A stretch of DNA of 64,000 nucleotides from RGIG5472 sp051867615 (GTDB lineage Bacteria > Bacillota > Clostridia > Oscillospirales > Oscillospiraceae): the NCBI GenBank assembly GCA_051867615.1, contig JBJDYU010000012.1, positions 13,859 through 77,858 of the forward strand, written 5' to 3'. The notes under the pieces were generated by a model. That model searched no databases. It was not told the origin of the DNA and worked only from the letters and a program-made list of their open reading frames with translations. Positions 1-8,280 of this stretch are shown here, piece after piece (the first letter of the stretch is position 1; each line of letters begins with the position of its first letter). A program made the translations under genes and the position numbers.

Positions 1-2
1 TC

Positions 3-704
3 TCCGAGCTGACCCAGGACGTGATCTGCATCACCTCCAAGGGCCGCCCGGTGAAGCCCAAGACCATCGGCCAGAAGCAGTATGTGGATTCCATCCTGCG
101 CAACACCGTCACCATCGGCGTGGGCCCCGCGGGCACGGGCAAGACCTATCTCGCGGTGGCGGCGGCGGTGGCGGCCTTCCGGGAAAAGCAGATCAACCGC
201 ATCATCCTGACCCGTCCCGCCGTGGAGGCGGGAGAGAGGCTGGGCTTTCTGCCGGGAGATCTGCAGAGCAAGGTGGACCCGTACCTCCGGCCGCTGTATG
301 ACGCGCTGTTCGATATGCTGGGGGCGGAGACCTACGCCAAGTATCTCGAGCGGGGCAACATCGAGGTGGCGCCCCTGGCCTATATGCGCGGCCGCACGCT
401 GGACGACAGCTTCATCATTCTCGACGAGGCGCAGAACACCTCCCGGGAGCAGATGAAAATGTTCCTCACCCGCATGGGTTTCGGCTCCAAGGTGGTCATC
501 ACCGGCGACGTGACCCAGATCGACCTGCCCGGCGACAAGGTCAGCGGCCTGAAGGAGGCGCTGAAGGTGCTCGACGGCGTGGAGGGCGTGGGCATCAGCC
601 GTCTGGACGAGAAGGACGTGGTGCGCCACGTCATGGTGCAGCGCATCATCAAGGCGTATGAGGATTACGAGCAGGCGAAAAACGGCGGAAAGGGGCGGCG
701 GTAA
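3..704 (+). CDS. phoH: PhoH family ATPase, 5' end cut by window edge
   Basis: The reading frame is already open at base 3 (SELTQDV...) and runs to TAA at 702-704, so the N-terminus lies outside the window. The visible part has a Walker A motif (GPAGTGKT) and a Walker B-like LDEAQN, followed by a TGD motif, in the order expected for PhoH/PhoL proteins. These cytoplasmic P-loop ATPases usually have about 320 residues, so roughly a third is missing. A GTG at 21 could be mistaken for the start, but the homologous reading continues upstream. One base separates it from ybeY, and the pair is a common RNA-metabolism neighbourhood in Firmicutes. The exact biochemical role of the family is unsettled. 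Confidence 0.93.
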   Translation, partial: SELTQDVICITSKGRPVKPKTIGQKQYVDSILRNTVTIGVGPAGTGKTYLAVAAAVAAFREKQINRIILTRPAVEAGERLGFLPGDLQSKVDPYLRPLYDALFDMLGAETYAKYLERGNIEVAPLAYMRGRTLDDSFIILDEAQNTSREQMKMFLTRMGFGSKVVITGDVTQIDLPGDKVSGLKEALKVLDGVEGVGISRLDEKDVVRHVMVQRIIKAYEDYEQAKNGGKGRR

Positions 705-705
705 G

Positions 706-1206
706 ATGGCGAAGCGGCATTACATCCCCATCACCGCGGACGTGGAAGGCGTGGGCGAGGGCCGGCGGGCCTTCCTCCGACGGGTCATCCGCACGGCCCT
801 TACGGCGGAGGGCGTGACGCTCCCCTGCGAGGTGGACGTGTGCCTGACGGACGACGAGGGCATCCGGGAAATTAACCGGGAGATGCGGCAGGTGGACAGG
901 CCCACGGACGTGCTGAGCTTTCCCATGTTCGACTTTACGCCCGGCGAGCCGCCCACGGAGGCGGACGAGGAGCTGCTGGACCCCGCCACGGGCCTGCTGC
1001 CCTTGGGCGACATGGCCATTTCTTTCGAGCGGGTGCAGGCCCAGGCGGCGGAGTACGGCCATTCCCGCCGCCGGGAGCTGGCCTATCTCGCGGTGCATTC
1101 CGTCCTCCATCTGCTGGGCTACGACCATCTGGACGAGGGGCCGATGAAGGCGCAGATGCGTGAGCGTGAGGAGGCCATCATGGCGGAGCTGGGCCTTGCG
1201 CGGTAA
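706..1206 (+). CDS. ybeY: Endoribonuclease YbeY
   Basis: A 166-residue protein of the UPF0054/YbeY family, a single-strand endoribonuclease used in 16S rRNA 3' maturation and ribosome quality control. The zinc-binding signature is intact near the C-terminus: HSVLHLLGYDH supplies the three histidines of the H-x3-H-x5-H pattern. The ATG at 706 was chosen because it lies one base after the phoH stop, with the purine-rich end of phoH serving as ribosome-binding site; an in-frame ATG at 658 would overlap phoH and lacks conservation. The two genes look cotranscribed, and a terminator follows immediately. Confidence 0.95.
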   Translation: MAKRHYIPITADVEGVGEGRRAFLRRVIRTALTAEGVTLPCEVDVCLTDDEGIREINREMRQVDRPTDVLSFPMFDFTPGEPPTEADEELLDPATGLLPLGDMAISFERVQAQAAEYGHSRRRELAYLAVHSVLHLLGYDHLDEGPMKAQMREREEAIMAELGLAR

Positions 1207-1218
1207 AAAAGGAGCGGA

Positions 1219-1247
1219 CAGGAGCGCGGAAGCGCTCCTGTTTTTTT
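1219..1247 (+). terminator. Intrinsic terminator after ybeY
   Basis: A perfect 9-bp stem (CAGGAGCGC / GCGCTCCTG) with a GGAA loop is followed by seven T. It separates phoH-ybeY from era. Confidence 0.93.
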
Positions 1248-1291
1248 ATGCCGCGAAAGGTACCGCAAACGAAAATATTTTGAGATTTATA

Positions 1292-1320
1292 TTCCGGTAA
1301 CGGTAATACTGTGGTATACT
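1292..1320 (+). promoter_or_regulatory. Putative era promoter (extended -10)
   Basis: TGGTATACT at 1312-1320 is an extended -10. The sequence 17 bp upstream (TTCCGG) is a poor -35, which fits an extended -10 promoter. The era start lies about 100 bp downstream. Confidence 0.5.
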
Positions 1321-1419
1321 ATATTCTGAATCAATATGTCCCGGCCAAATGCTCACTGCCGGGCGGGCGGCGCGGAGCCGCCCGGGATTTTACGTTCAAA
1401 AGAAAGTTGAGGATCATCT

Positions 1420-2313
1420 ATGACGACGAAAAACGCTATGATCACCGTCTGCGGCCGGCCCAACGTGGGCAAGTCCAGCCTGACCAACGCGCTGGTGGGG
1501 GAGAAGATCGCCATCGTCAGCAGCAAGCCCCAGACCACTCGGAACCGCATTTCCGGCGTGGTGAACCGGGGGGACACCCAGTTCGTGCTGCTGGACACGC
1601 CGGGCCTGCACAAGGCCCGCAACCGCCTGGGCGACTACATGGTGAAGGTGGTGCAGGAGAGCGTGGCGGATGTGGACGCGGTGCTGCTGCTGGTGGAACC
1701 GATCCCCCATGTGGGCGCGCCGGAGCAGGCCCTCATCGACCGCATCCGCGCCGAGCGGCTTCCTGCCATTCTGGTCATCAATAAGATCGACACAGTGCAG
1801 AACAAGGAGGATCTGCTGGCGGTCATCGCCGCCTACAGCGCGGTGCATGATTTTGACGCGGTGGTACCCGTCTCCGCCGTGACCGGCGACGGCCTGCCTC
1901 AGCTGCTGCAGGAGATGGAGAAGTACGCCCAGGACGGCCCCCAGCTTTTCCCGGACGGTCAGACCACCGATCAGCCGGAGCGGCAGGTGGTGGCGGAGAT
2001 TCTGCGGGAGAAGCTGCTGCGCAATCTCGACAAGGAGATCCCTCACGGCACCGCCGTGGAGGTGAACCGCTTCATCGAGCGGGAGGACGGCGTCATCGAG
2101 GTGGACGCCACCATCTACTGCGAAAAGGCCAGTCACAAGGGCATCATCATCGGCAAGGGCGGCGAGATGCTCAAGCGCATCAGCACCCATGCCCGGGAGG
2201 ATATGGAGCGCTTCATGGGCGCGAAAATTTACCTCCAGACCTGGGTAAAGGTGAAGGAGAACTGGCGGGACAATCTGAACTATGTGCGCGGCTTCGGCTA
2301 CAACGAGAAATAA
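1420..2313 (+). CDS. era: GTPase Era
   Basis: A 297-residue protein with the two-domain Era layout: an N-terminal GTPase (G1 GRPNVGKSS, G3 DTPGLH, G4 NKID) and a C-terminal KH domain (GIIIGKGGEMLK). Era binds the 3' end of 16S rRNA and helps mature the 30S subunit. In many Firmicutes dgkA and cdd lie between ybeY and era; both are missing here, and era has its own promoter. The start is ATG after GAGGATC. Confidence 0.97.
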   Translation: MTTKNAMITVCGRPNVGKSSLTNALVGEKIAIVSSKPQTTRNRISGVVNRGDTQFVLLDTPGLHKARNRLGDYMVKVVQESVADVDAVLLLVEPIPHVGAPEQALIDRIRAERLPAILVINKIDTVQNKEDLLAVIAAYSAVHDFDAVVPVSAVTGDGLPQLLQEMEKYAQDGPQLFPDGQTTDQPERQVVAEILREKLLRNLDKEIPHGTAVEVNRFIEREDGVIEVDATIYCEKASHKGIIIGKGGEMLKRISTHAREDMERFMGAKIYLQTWVKVKENWRDNLNYVRGFGYNEK

Positions 2314-2344
2314 GACGGCGAAGCGGCGGAAAGGAACCAATAGT

Positions 2345-3760
2345 ATGGATAAGAGAACAGACGTGGTCATCATCGGCGCGGGCCCGGCGGGCATCTTCAC
2401 CGCCATGGAAATGCTGCGCAAGGGAAGTCGGCAGAAAATTTTGCTGGTGGAGAAGGGCGCGGCGGTGGAAAACCGCCACTGTCCCAAGGACAGGGCCAAA
2501 AAGTGCCTGAACTGCAAGCCCTACTGCCATATCACCACCGGCTTTTCAGGCGCCGGCGCCTTTTCCGACGGCAAGCTCTCCCTCTCCTCGGAGGTGGGCG
2601 GCTCGCTGCCGGAGCTGATCGGTGACGAGCTGGCGCAGGAGACTATTGCATACGCGGATAAGATTTACCTCGAGTTCGGCGCGGACGAACACGTGGAGGG
2701 CCTTGGCAACGAGGAGGAGAAAAAGCAGATCCGTCTCAGGGCCATCCACGCGGGACTGAAGCTGGTGGACTGCCCCATCCGCCACATGGGCACGGAAAAG
2801 GCCCAGCAGATCTATTACGGCATCGAGCAGTACCTGCTGCAAAACGGCGTGGAGATTCTGTTCGGCTATGAGTGCGTGGACCTGGTGCTGGAGGGGGAGT
2901 GCTGCAAGGGCGTGAACCTCCGCAGGGGAAGCGAGGAGCTGTTCGTGGAGGCCAAGCGCACCGTGGTGGCCACGGGCCGCCGGGGCGCGGACTGGCTGGA
3001 GAAGATCTGCGAGGGCCACGGCATCGCCCATCAGCCCGGCACGGTGGATATCGGCGTCCGGGTGGAGGTCCGCAACGAGGTCATGGAAAAGGTGAACCGG
3101 GTGCTGTACGAGTCCAAGCTCGTGGGCTATCCCCAGCCCTTCAAGAACAAGGTGCGCACCTTCTGCCAGAATCCCGGCGGCTTTGTCAGTCAGGAGAACT
3201 ACGACAACAATCTGGCGGTGGTCAACGGCCATTCCTTCAAGGAGCTGAAGTCCTCCAACACGAATCTGGCCATTCTGGTGTCGCACAACTTCTCCGTTCC
3301 CTTCAACCAGCCCATCGCCTACGCCCAGAAGGTGGGCGAGCTGACCAATATGCTGGCCAACGGGCAGATCCTGGTGCAGCGCTTCGGCGACATTCTGGAC
3401 GGCAAGCGCACCTGGGCCAAGGAGCTGGCCCAGTCCAACATCCGGCCCACGCTGCCGGACGCGGTGGCGGGCGACATCACCGCCGCCATGCCCTACCGCG
3501 CCATGGTGAACATCATCAATTTCATGAAGGCCATGGACGTGGTGGTGCCGGGCTTCGCCGCGTATGAGACGCTGCTGTACTCCCCGGAGCTGAAGTTCTA
3601 TTCCAACCGCGTGAAGATGGACGAGCATTTCAACACCAACATCGCGGGGCTGCACTGCCTGGGCGATTCCAGCGGCTGGACCCGGGGCTTGATGATGGCC
3701 TCCGTCATGGGCGTGCTCATGGGCCGGGAGATCGTGGCGGCGGAGCAGGCGGAAGCATAA
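2345..3760 (+). CDS. FAD-dependent oxidoreductase (COG2509-like)
   Basis: A 471-residue flavoprotein. The N-terminus holds the dinucleotide-binding fingerprint GAGPAGIFTAME and a later ATGRRG motif. A cysteine-rich stretch CPKDRAKKCLNCKPYC (near residues 43-58) precedes a glycine-rich GFSGAGAFSDGKL segment; this combination is typical of the uncharacterised FAD-dependent dehydrogenase group found widely in Clostridia. The C-terminus GDSSGWTRGLMMASVMG is the usual FAD-contacting end. ATG 2345 is preceded by GGAAAGGAACC, 31 bp after era. The substrate is unknown, and a link to ribosome biogenesis would rest on position only. Confidence 0.85.
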   Translation: MDKRTDVVIIGAGPAGIFTAMEMLRKGSRQKILLVEKGAAVENRHCPKDRAKKCLNCKPYCHITTGFSGAGAFSDGKLSLSSEVGGSLPELIGDELAQETIAYADKIYLEFGADEHVEGLGNEEEKKQIRLRAIHAGLKLVDCPIRHMGTEKAQQIYYGIEQYLLQNGVEILFGYECVDLVLEGECCKGVNLRRGSEELFVEAKRTVVATGRRGADWLEKICEGHGIAHQPGTVDIGVRVEVRNEVMEKVNRVLYESKLVGYPQPFKNKVRTFCQNPGGFVSQENYDNNLAVVNGHSFKELKSSNTNLAILVSHNFSVPFNQPIAYAQKVGELTNMLANGQILVQRFGDILDGKRTWAKELAQSNIRPTLPDAVAGDITAAMPYRAMVNIINFMKAMDVVVPGFAAYETLLYSPELKFYSNRVKMDEHFNTNIAGLHCLGDSSGWTRGLMMASVMGVLMGREIVAAEQAEA

Positions 3761-3833
3761 ATTGGCATGAGTAGACCGGCGGCGTCCGGCGGAAGCTATC
3801 CTCAGACACAAAACTCTGAGGAGGGTGAGGCGT

Positions 3834-3938
3834 ATGGACGCGGCCGTGTGCTGGCGTATCTTTCAGATGACCGGCGCGCCGGAGTACTATGTGCTGTACC
3901 GGCACATGATGCCGGAGGAGCCGCCGGGGGAGGCGTGA
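3834..3938 (+). CDS. YqzL-like microprotein
   Basis: A 34-residue frame starting MDAAVCWRIFQMTG and continuing APEYYVLYRHM, with a strong upstream GAGGAGGGTGAGG ribosome-binding site. Length, the W-x-x-F-x-x-T-G pattern, the following E-x-Y-x-L-Y and the position just before recO match YqzL-type small proteins, which sit at this place in Bacillus and Clostridia. Their function is not established. The gap to recO is 31 bp, so it is probably cotranscribed with recO. Being only 34 codons long, it is easily missed by gene callers. Confidence 0.72.
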   Translation: MDAAVCWRIFQMTGAPEYYVLYRHMMPEEPPGEA

Positions 3939-3969
3939 GCGTCCCCGGCGCGGAGCGGGGAGCATTGGG

Positions 3970-4713
3970 ATGGCGGTATACGAGGTGTTTCGCGGTCTGG
4001 TGCTGCGCCAGACGGAGACAAAGGAAGCCGACAAAATTCTGACGGTGCTGACGGCGGAAAAGGGCAAGCTCTCGGTCATCGCCCGGGGAGCCCGCCGCCG
4101 GGGCAGCCGTCTCGCCGCGGCGGCGCAGCTGCTGGTCTATTCGGAAATGACGGCCTATCAGAGCCGTGACTGGTATATGCTGACGGAGGCCTCCACCCTC
4201 CAGCTTTTCCCCGGCCTGCGGACGGATGTGGAGCGCCTGGCTCTCGCGAGCTATTTCGCGGAGCTGACGGAGACGGTGACGCAGGAGGGGGAACCGGCGG
4301 GAGAGCTGCTGCCGCTGCTGCTCAACGCCCTCTATGCCTTGGGGGAGCTGAAAAAGCCGCCCATGCAGGTGAAGGCCGCCTTTGAGCTGCGGCTGCTGTC
4401 CCTCTCGGGCTTCGCGCCCATGCTGGAGGGCTGCGTCCGCTGCGGCGCGGCGGTGGAAGATGGCGCGCTGCTGGATGTGGCGGCGGGCTGCGTCCTCTGC
4501 CCCGATTGCGGCGCGCAGGGCTTCGGCCTGCGGCCCCTCTCCGGCGCGGCTCTTGCCGCAGCAAGGCATATCGTGGGCTGCGAAGCGAAGAAGCTTTACG
4601 CTTTTTCCCTGCCGGAGGAGGACCTGCGGCAGCTCTCGCTTGCCTGCGAGGACTTTTGCCTGACGCAGCTGGAGCGCCGCTTCCGCACGCTGGATTTCTA
4701 TAAATCCCTGTAA
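3970..4713 (+). CDS. recO: DNA repair protein RecO
   Basis: A 247-residue protein that starts MAVYEVFRGLVLRQTET with the OB-fold N-terminus of RecO. The second half carries the zinc-site cysteines CVRCGA and CPDCGA. RecO loads RecA onto SSB-coated single-stranded DNA together with RecR in the RecFOR pathway. The gene follows the YqzL-like frame and is preceded by GGAGCATTGGG. Its partner recR is not found after ebfC in this window, where Firmicutes often carry it. Confidence 0.94.
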   Translation: MAVYEVFRGLVLRQTETKEADKILTVLTAEKGKLSVIARGARRRGSRLAAAAQLLVYSEMTAYQSRDWYMLTEASTLQLFPGLRTDVERLALASYFAELTETVTQEGEPAGELLPLLLNALYALGELKKPPMQVKAAFELRLLSLSGFAPMLEGCVRCGAAVEDGALLDVAAGCVLCPDCGAQGFGLRPLSGAALAAARHIVGCEAKKLYAFSLPEEDLRQLSLACEDFCLTQLERRFRTLDFYKSL

Positions 4714-4722
4714 ATTCGACAA

Positions 4723-4749
4723 CTTACAGTAGTATTTTGCACTTATACT
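4723..4749 (+). promoter_or_regulatory. Possible mutS2 promoter
   Basis: TATACT at 4744-4749 is a good -10; CTTACA at 4723-4728 is a weak -35 with a short 15-bp spacer. It lies 50 bp before mutS2. Confidence 0.35.
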
Positions 4750-4799
4750 ACATACCGTATTCGCTGAGCCGCCTTTTCGGCGGGCATGGGAGAATCGCT

Positions 4800-7187
4800 A
4801 TGACGGATATGTTTGAAAAATCCATGGAAAAGCTGGAGCTGCCCCGGGTGCTGGAGCTGCTGGCCCAGCTGGCCGTGAGCGACGCGGCCAAGGCCAAGGC
4901 CCGGGCGCTGCGTCCGGAGACGGAGCGCGCCGAGGTGCTGCGGCTGCAGGAGGAGACGGAGGCGGCCAAGGGCTTCATCGGCCTGCGGGGCAGCCCGTCC
5001 TTCGCCGGGGTGAAGGACGTGGGAGAGGCGCTGGACCGGGCGGATAGAGGCGGTATGCTGAACACCCGGGAGCTGCTGGATATCGCGGGGCTGCTCACCG
5101 CCGCCCGGCGGGCGTCGGAGTATCTGGAGGCCGCCAGCAGCCACAAGACGGTGCTGGACCAGCTGTTTTTGTCCCTCCGCCCCCAGAAATATCTGGAGGA
5201 ACACATTCACGCCTGTATTTTGAGCGAGGATGAGATCGCGGACGGCGCCAGCGCGGAACTGGCGGACATCCGGCGGCATATGCGGGCCGCGGCGGCGAAA
5301 AGCCGCGCCATCCTGCAGAAGATCGTCTCCTCCCCGAGCTACGCCCGCATTCTGCAGGAGAGCCTTGTGACGGAGCGCAACGGCCGCTTCGTGGTGCCGG
5401 TGAAGGCCGAGTGCCGGGGCGAGATGCCGGGACTGGTGCACGACGTGTCCTCCTCCGGAGCCACGGTGTTCGTGGAGCCCCTGAGCGTGGTGCAGGCGAA
5501 CAACGAGCTGCGGGAGCTGGAGAGCAAGGAGAAAAAGGAGATCGAGCGCATCCTGCGCCTTCTCAGCGCCGAGGCCGCGGGAGCGAGGGAGCAGACGCTC
5601 TGGAACTACAACGTGCTGGTGCAGCTGGATCTGATCTTCTCCAAGGGGGAGCTCGCCTACAAGATGAAGGGCGTGCAGCCGGAGCTCACGGGCGGCAGCA
5701 GCATCGTGCTGCGCCGGGCGCGGCATCCGCTGCTGGACAGCGCCAAGGCCGTGCCGATCTCGGTGGAGCTGGGGCGGCGCTTCGATACCCTTGTCATCAC
5801 CGGCCCCAACACCGGCGGCAAGACCGTGACGCTGAAGACGCTGGGCCTGCTGACCCTCATGGCCCAGTGCGGTTTGCAGATCCCGGCGGACGACGGCAGC
5901 AGCCTCGGCGTGTTCGACCGGGTGCTGGCGGACGTGGGAGACGAGCAGAGCATCGAGCAGAGCCTTTCCACCTTCTCCGCCCATATGGTGAACATCGTGC
6001 AGATCATGGAGGAGGCGGGCGAACGGAGCCTTGTCCTCTTTGACGAGCTGGGGGCGGGCACCGACCCGGTGGAGGGCGCGGCCCTCGCCATCGCCATCAT
6101 CGAGAGCATCCGGGAGAAGGGGGCCAAGGCCGCCGCCACCACCCACTACGCGGAGCTGAAGACCTACGCCATGACCACGGAGGGGGTGGAGAACGCCTCC
6201 TGCGAGTTCGACGTGGAGACCCTCCGGCCCACCTACCGCCTGCTCATCGGCGTGCCGGGCAAGTCCAACGCCTTTGCCATCTCCCGGCGGCTGGGTCTGG
6301 AGGAGTACGTCATCGACCGGGCGCGACAGCAGATGGGGAGCGACAGCCTGCGCTTTGAGGACGTGCTGACGGAGCTGGAGCGCAAGCGTCAGGCGCTGGA
6401 AAAGGAGCAGGCGGAGACGGAGCGGCTGCGCCTGCAGCGGGAGGAGGACGCCCGCAAGGCCCGGGAATTCCGCGAGCAGATGGAGCGGGCCCGGGACAAC
6501 GCCCGGAAAAAGGGCGAGAGCGAGGCCAAGCGTCTGCTGCAGGAGGCCCGCAGCGCCACGGATCAGGTGTTTCAGGAGCTGAAGGAGCTGCGTCGGCAGC
6601 AGGAAAAGGAGCAGAGCTGGCAGGCGGTGAACGAGAGCCGCGTGGAGCTGCGTTCCCAGCTGAACGCTTTGGAGGAGCGCATCGGCCACCGGGAGGAGGA
6701 CAGCGAGCCCATCCCCAAGCCCAGCCGTCCCATCCGGGCGGGAGACCGGGTGGAGTTTCCCGGCGTCCGCACCGCGGCGGAGGTGGTGAGCGTCAAGGAC
6801 GGCGTGCTGACCCTTCGCGCGGGCAGCATGAAGCTCACGGCCAAGGCCGACGAGGTGCGCCTGATCGAGGAGGCGGAGCTGCCGAAACCGAAAAAACCGG
6901 CCCAAAGCCATCTCGGCGGCGTGCGGGTCATCGGCAGCGTCCGGGCCGCGTCGGAGCTGGATATCCGGGGCATGGACTCCCTGGAGGCGGAGGCGGTGGT
7001 CTCCCAGTACCTGGACAGCGCGGTGATGGGCAAGCTCAACACCGTCACCATCATCCACGGTAAGGGCACCGGCGTACTGCGCAAGGCCGTGCAGCAGATG
7101 CTGCGGCGTGACCCGCGGGTCAAGAGCTTCCGCCTGGGCGTTTACGGCGAAGGCGAGGCCGGCGTGACAGTGGTGGAGCTGAAGTGA
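4800..7187 (+). CDS. mutS2: Endonuclease MutS2
   Basis: A 795-residue MutS2. It has the MutS core and ATPase (Walker A GPNTGGKT, Walker B LFDELGAGTDP, then TTHYAELK), a long charged coiled-coil (about residues 520-640), and a C-terminal Smr domain with LDIRGMDSLEA and the HGKGTG motif. MutS2 suppresses homologous recombination and in Bacillus also rescues collided ribosomes; it is not a mismatch-repair MutS. ATG 4800 was chosen over an upstream ATG at 4737 because family members begin close to MFEKSMEKLEL; the ATG three codons further in is also possible. Confidence 0.96.
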   Translation: MTDMFEKSMEKLELPRVLELLAQLAVSDAAKAKARALRPETERAEVLRLQEETEAAKGFIGLRGSPSFAGVKDVGEALDRADRGGMLNTRELLDIAGLLTAARRASEYLEAASSHKTVLDQLFLSLRPQKYLEEHIHACILSEDEIADGASAELADIRRHMRAAAAKSRAILQKIVSSPSYARILQESLVTERNGRFVVPVKAECRGEMPGLVHDVSSSGATVFVEPLSVVQANNELRELESKEKKEIERILRLLSAEAAGAREQTLWNYNVLVQLDLIFSKGELAYKMKGVQPELTGGSSIVLRRARHPLLDSAKAVPISVELGRRFDTLVITGPNTGGKTVTLKTLGLLTLMAQCGLQIPADDGSSLGVFDRVLADVGDEQSIEQSLSTFSAHMVNIVQIMEEAGERSLVLFDELGAGTDPVEGAALAIAIIESIREKGAKAAATTHYAELKTYAMTTEGVENASCEFDVETLRPTYRLLIGVPGKSNAFAISRRLGLEEYVIDRARQQMGSDSLRFEDVLTELERKRQALEKEQAETERLRLQREEDARKAREFREQMERARDNARKKGESEAKRLLQEARSATDQVFQELKELRRQQEKEQSWQAVNESRVELRSQLNALEERIGHREEDSEPIPKPSRPIRAGDRVEFPGVRTAAEVVSVKDGVLTLRAGSMKLTAKADEVRLIEEAELPKPKKPAQSHLGGVRVIGSVRAASELDIRGMDSLEAEAVVSQYLDSAVMGKLNTVTIIHGKGTGVLRKAVQQMLRRDPRVKSFRLGVYGEGEAGVTVVELK

Positions 7188-7330
7188 GCCTCCGCCGGAA
7201 AGCGCGAAAAAGTGGCGAAAATGACGCCGTTTTGCTTGAATTTTACGACAAGAAACAAGGTTTTGGCCATTTTGTATGAAACGATTGCAACCCTCACGGC
7301 GGAAATACCGGAATTTGTGAAAAAACGACA

Positions 7331-7359
7331 TTGACGTTGGGGGGAGAATTTCGTATCAT
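7331..7359 (+). promoter_or_regulatory. HPr promoter
   Basis: TTGACG (7331-7336), 17-bp spacer, TATCAT (7354-7359): a near-consensus vegetative promoter 41 bp before the HPr start. Two direct copies of CCGGAAT-x-TGTGAAAA, at about 7309 and 7371, flank it. Confidence 0.82.
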
Positions 7360-7399
7360 GTTAACAGAGTGCCGGAATGTGTGAAAAGGAGATATGACT

Positions 7400-7663
7400 A
7401 TGTATACGCAGGAAGTCACCGTCACCAACGAGGTTGGTCTGCACGCGAAACCCGCTACGTATTTTATCCAGAAGGCGAACGAATTCCAGAGCGGCATTTG
7501 GGTCGAGAAGGATGAGCGCCGTGTCAACGCCAAGAGCCTGCTGGGCGTGCTGTCTCTCGGCATCGTCCAGGGTACGGCCATCACCCTGATCGCCGACGGC
7601 TCCGACGAGGAAGCCGCCGTGAAGGCGCTGGCGGAGCTGGTCAACAGCGGTTTGGAAAAGTAA
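7400..7663 (+). CDS. ptsH: Phosphocarrier protein HPr
   Basis: An 87-residue HPr. With the start at ATG 7400 the active-site histidine of GLHAKPA falls exactly at residue 15 and the regulatory serine of NAKSLLG at residue 46, the canonical numbering. AAGGAG lies 8 bp upstream of this ATG but only 2 bp from the ATG at 7394, which also favours 7400. HPr passes phosphate from enzyme I to PTS permeases; HPr-Ser46-P is the CcpA corepressor in Firmicutes. It stands alone with its own promoter and terminator; enzyme I is not adjacent. Confidence 0.93.
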   Translation: MYTQEVTVTNEVGLHAKPATYFIQKANEFQSGIWVEKDERRVNAKSLLGVLSLGIVQGTAITLIADGSDEEAAVKALAELVNSGLEK

Positions 7664-7680
7664 AAATCCACTATGCCGGA

Positions 7681-7708
7681 AAGGCTGCCCGCTTGGGCAG
7701 CCTTTTTT
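7681..7708 (+). terminator. Terminator after ptsH
   Basis: A 10-bp stem (AAGGCTGCCC / GGGCAGCCTT) with a GCTT loop runs into a T tract. Confidence 0.93.
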
Positions 7709-7805
7709 CGCTGCGCCGCGCCGCGTCCTTTTTCCGGTGGACGCGGGCGGCGTTTTCTGCTACACTGGATACTGCATATGACGCTGAAAGCGGGAGGGAG
7801 AGCCT

Positions 7806-8237
7806 ATGGACATCTGGGAGAAGCTATATGAAGCGGCAAGGGAGCAGTACCATCCGGAGGAGGTCTCCCCCTTTCTCTATGTGCACCATGTGGTGTGCGC
7901 GCTGGAGAGCGGGAGCGGCAAAATCTACACCGGCTTTTGCATCGAGAGCTGCAGCGGCGTGATGGACCTCTGCGCGGAGCGGGTGGCCGCGCTGCGTATG
8001 TATGCCGAGAGCGGCGAGCGGGTGGTAAAGCGCCTCATCGCCTTTCGCGACAGGGCTCCGGACGGGGCGGGGAGCGGTATGCCCTGCGGCGCCTGCCGGG
8101 AGTTTTTTATGCAGCTCGCGCGGGAGAACCGCGATATGGAGATCATGGTGGACTACGCCCGGCGTGAGACCGTCACGCTCCGCGAGCTGCTGCCCGCCTG
8201 GTGGGGCGATGAACGGTATGAGCAGGAGCGCCGGTAA
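7806..8237 (+). CDS. Cytidine deaminase-like zinc enzyme
   Basis: A 143-residue protein of the cytidine-deaminase fold. The catalytic pair is visible as CAER (zinc-binding Cys and proton-shuttling Glu), followed by PCGACRE with the other two zinc cysteines. It differs clearly from the standard cytidine deaminase encoded at 21835-22224: the usual N-A-x-Y substrate segment is replaced by CIESCSGV, so the substrate may not be cytidine; blasticidin-type or other nucleoside deaminases are alternatives. It lies 43 bp upstream of uvrC with no terminator between, so cotranscription is plausible. Confidence 0.75.
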   Translation: MDIWEKLYEAAREQYHPEEVSPFLYVHHVVCALESGSGKIYTGFCIESCSGVMDLCAERVAALRMYAESGERVVKRLIAFRDRAPDGAGSGMPCGACREFFMQLARENRDMEIMVDYARRETVTLRELLPAWWGDERYEQERR

Positions 8238-8280
8238 ACGGCGCTCCGCCTGAAGCGCATGGGAAAGGAGGCGGAGGAGC

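Noticed and set aside
21..704. GTG at 21 as a true start of the PhoH gene
   Set aside because: The frame is open upstream with family-like residues and the protein would lack its N-terminal third; the gene is simply cut by the window edge.
4743..7331. An 862-codon open frame opposite mutS2
   Set aside because: Complementary-strand shadow of mutS2, mostly Leu/His/Gln/Ala repeats typical of such frames.
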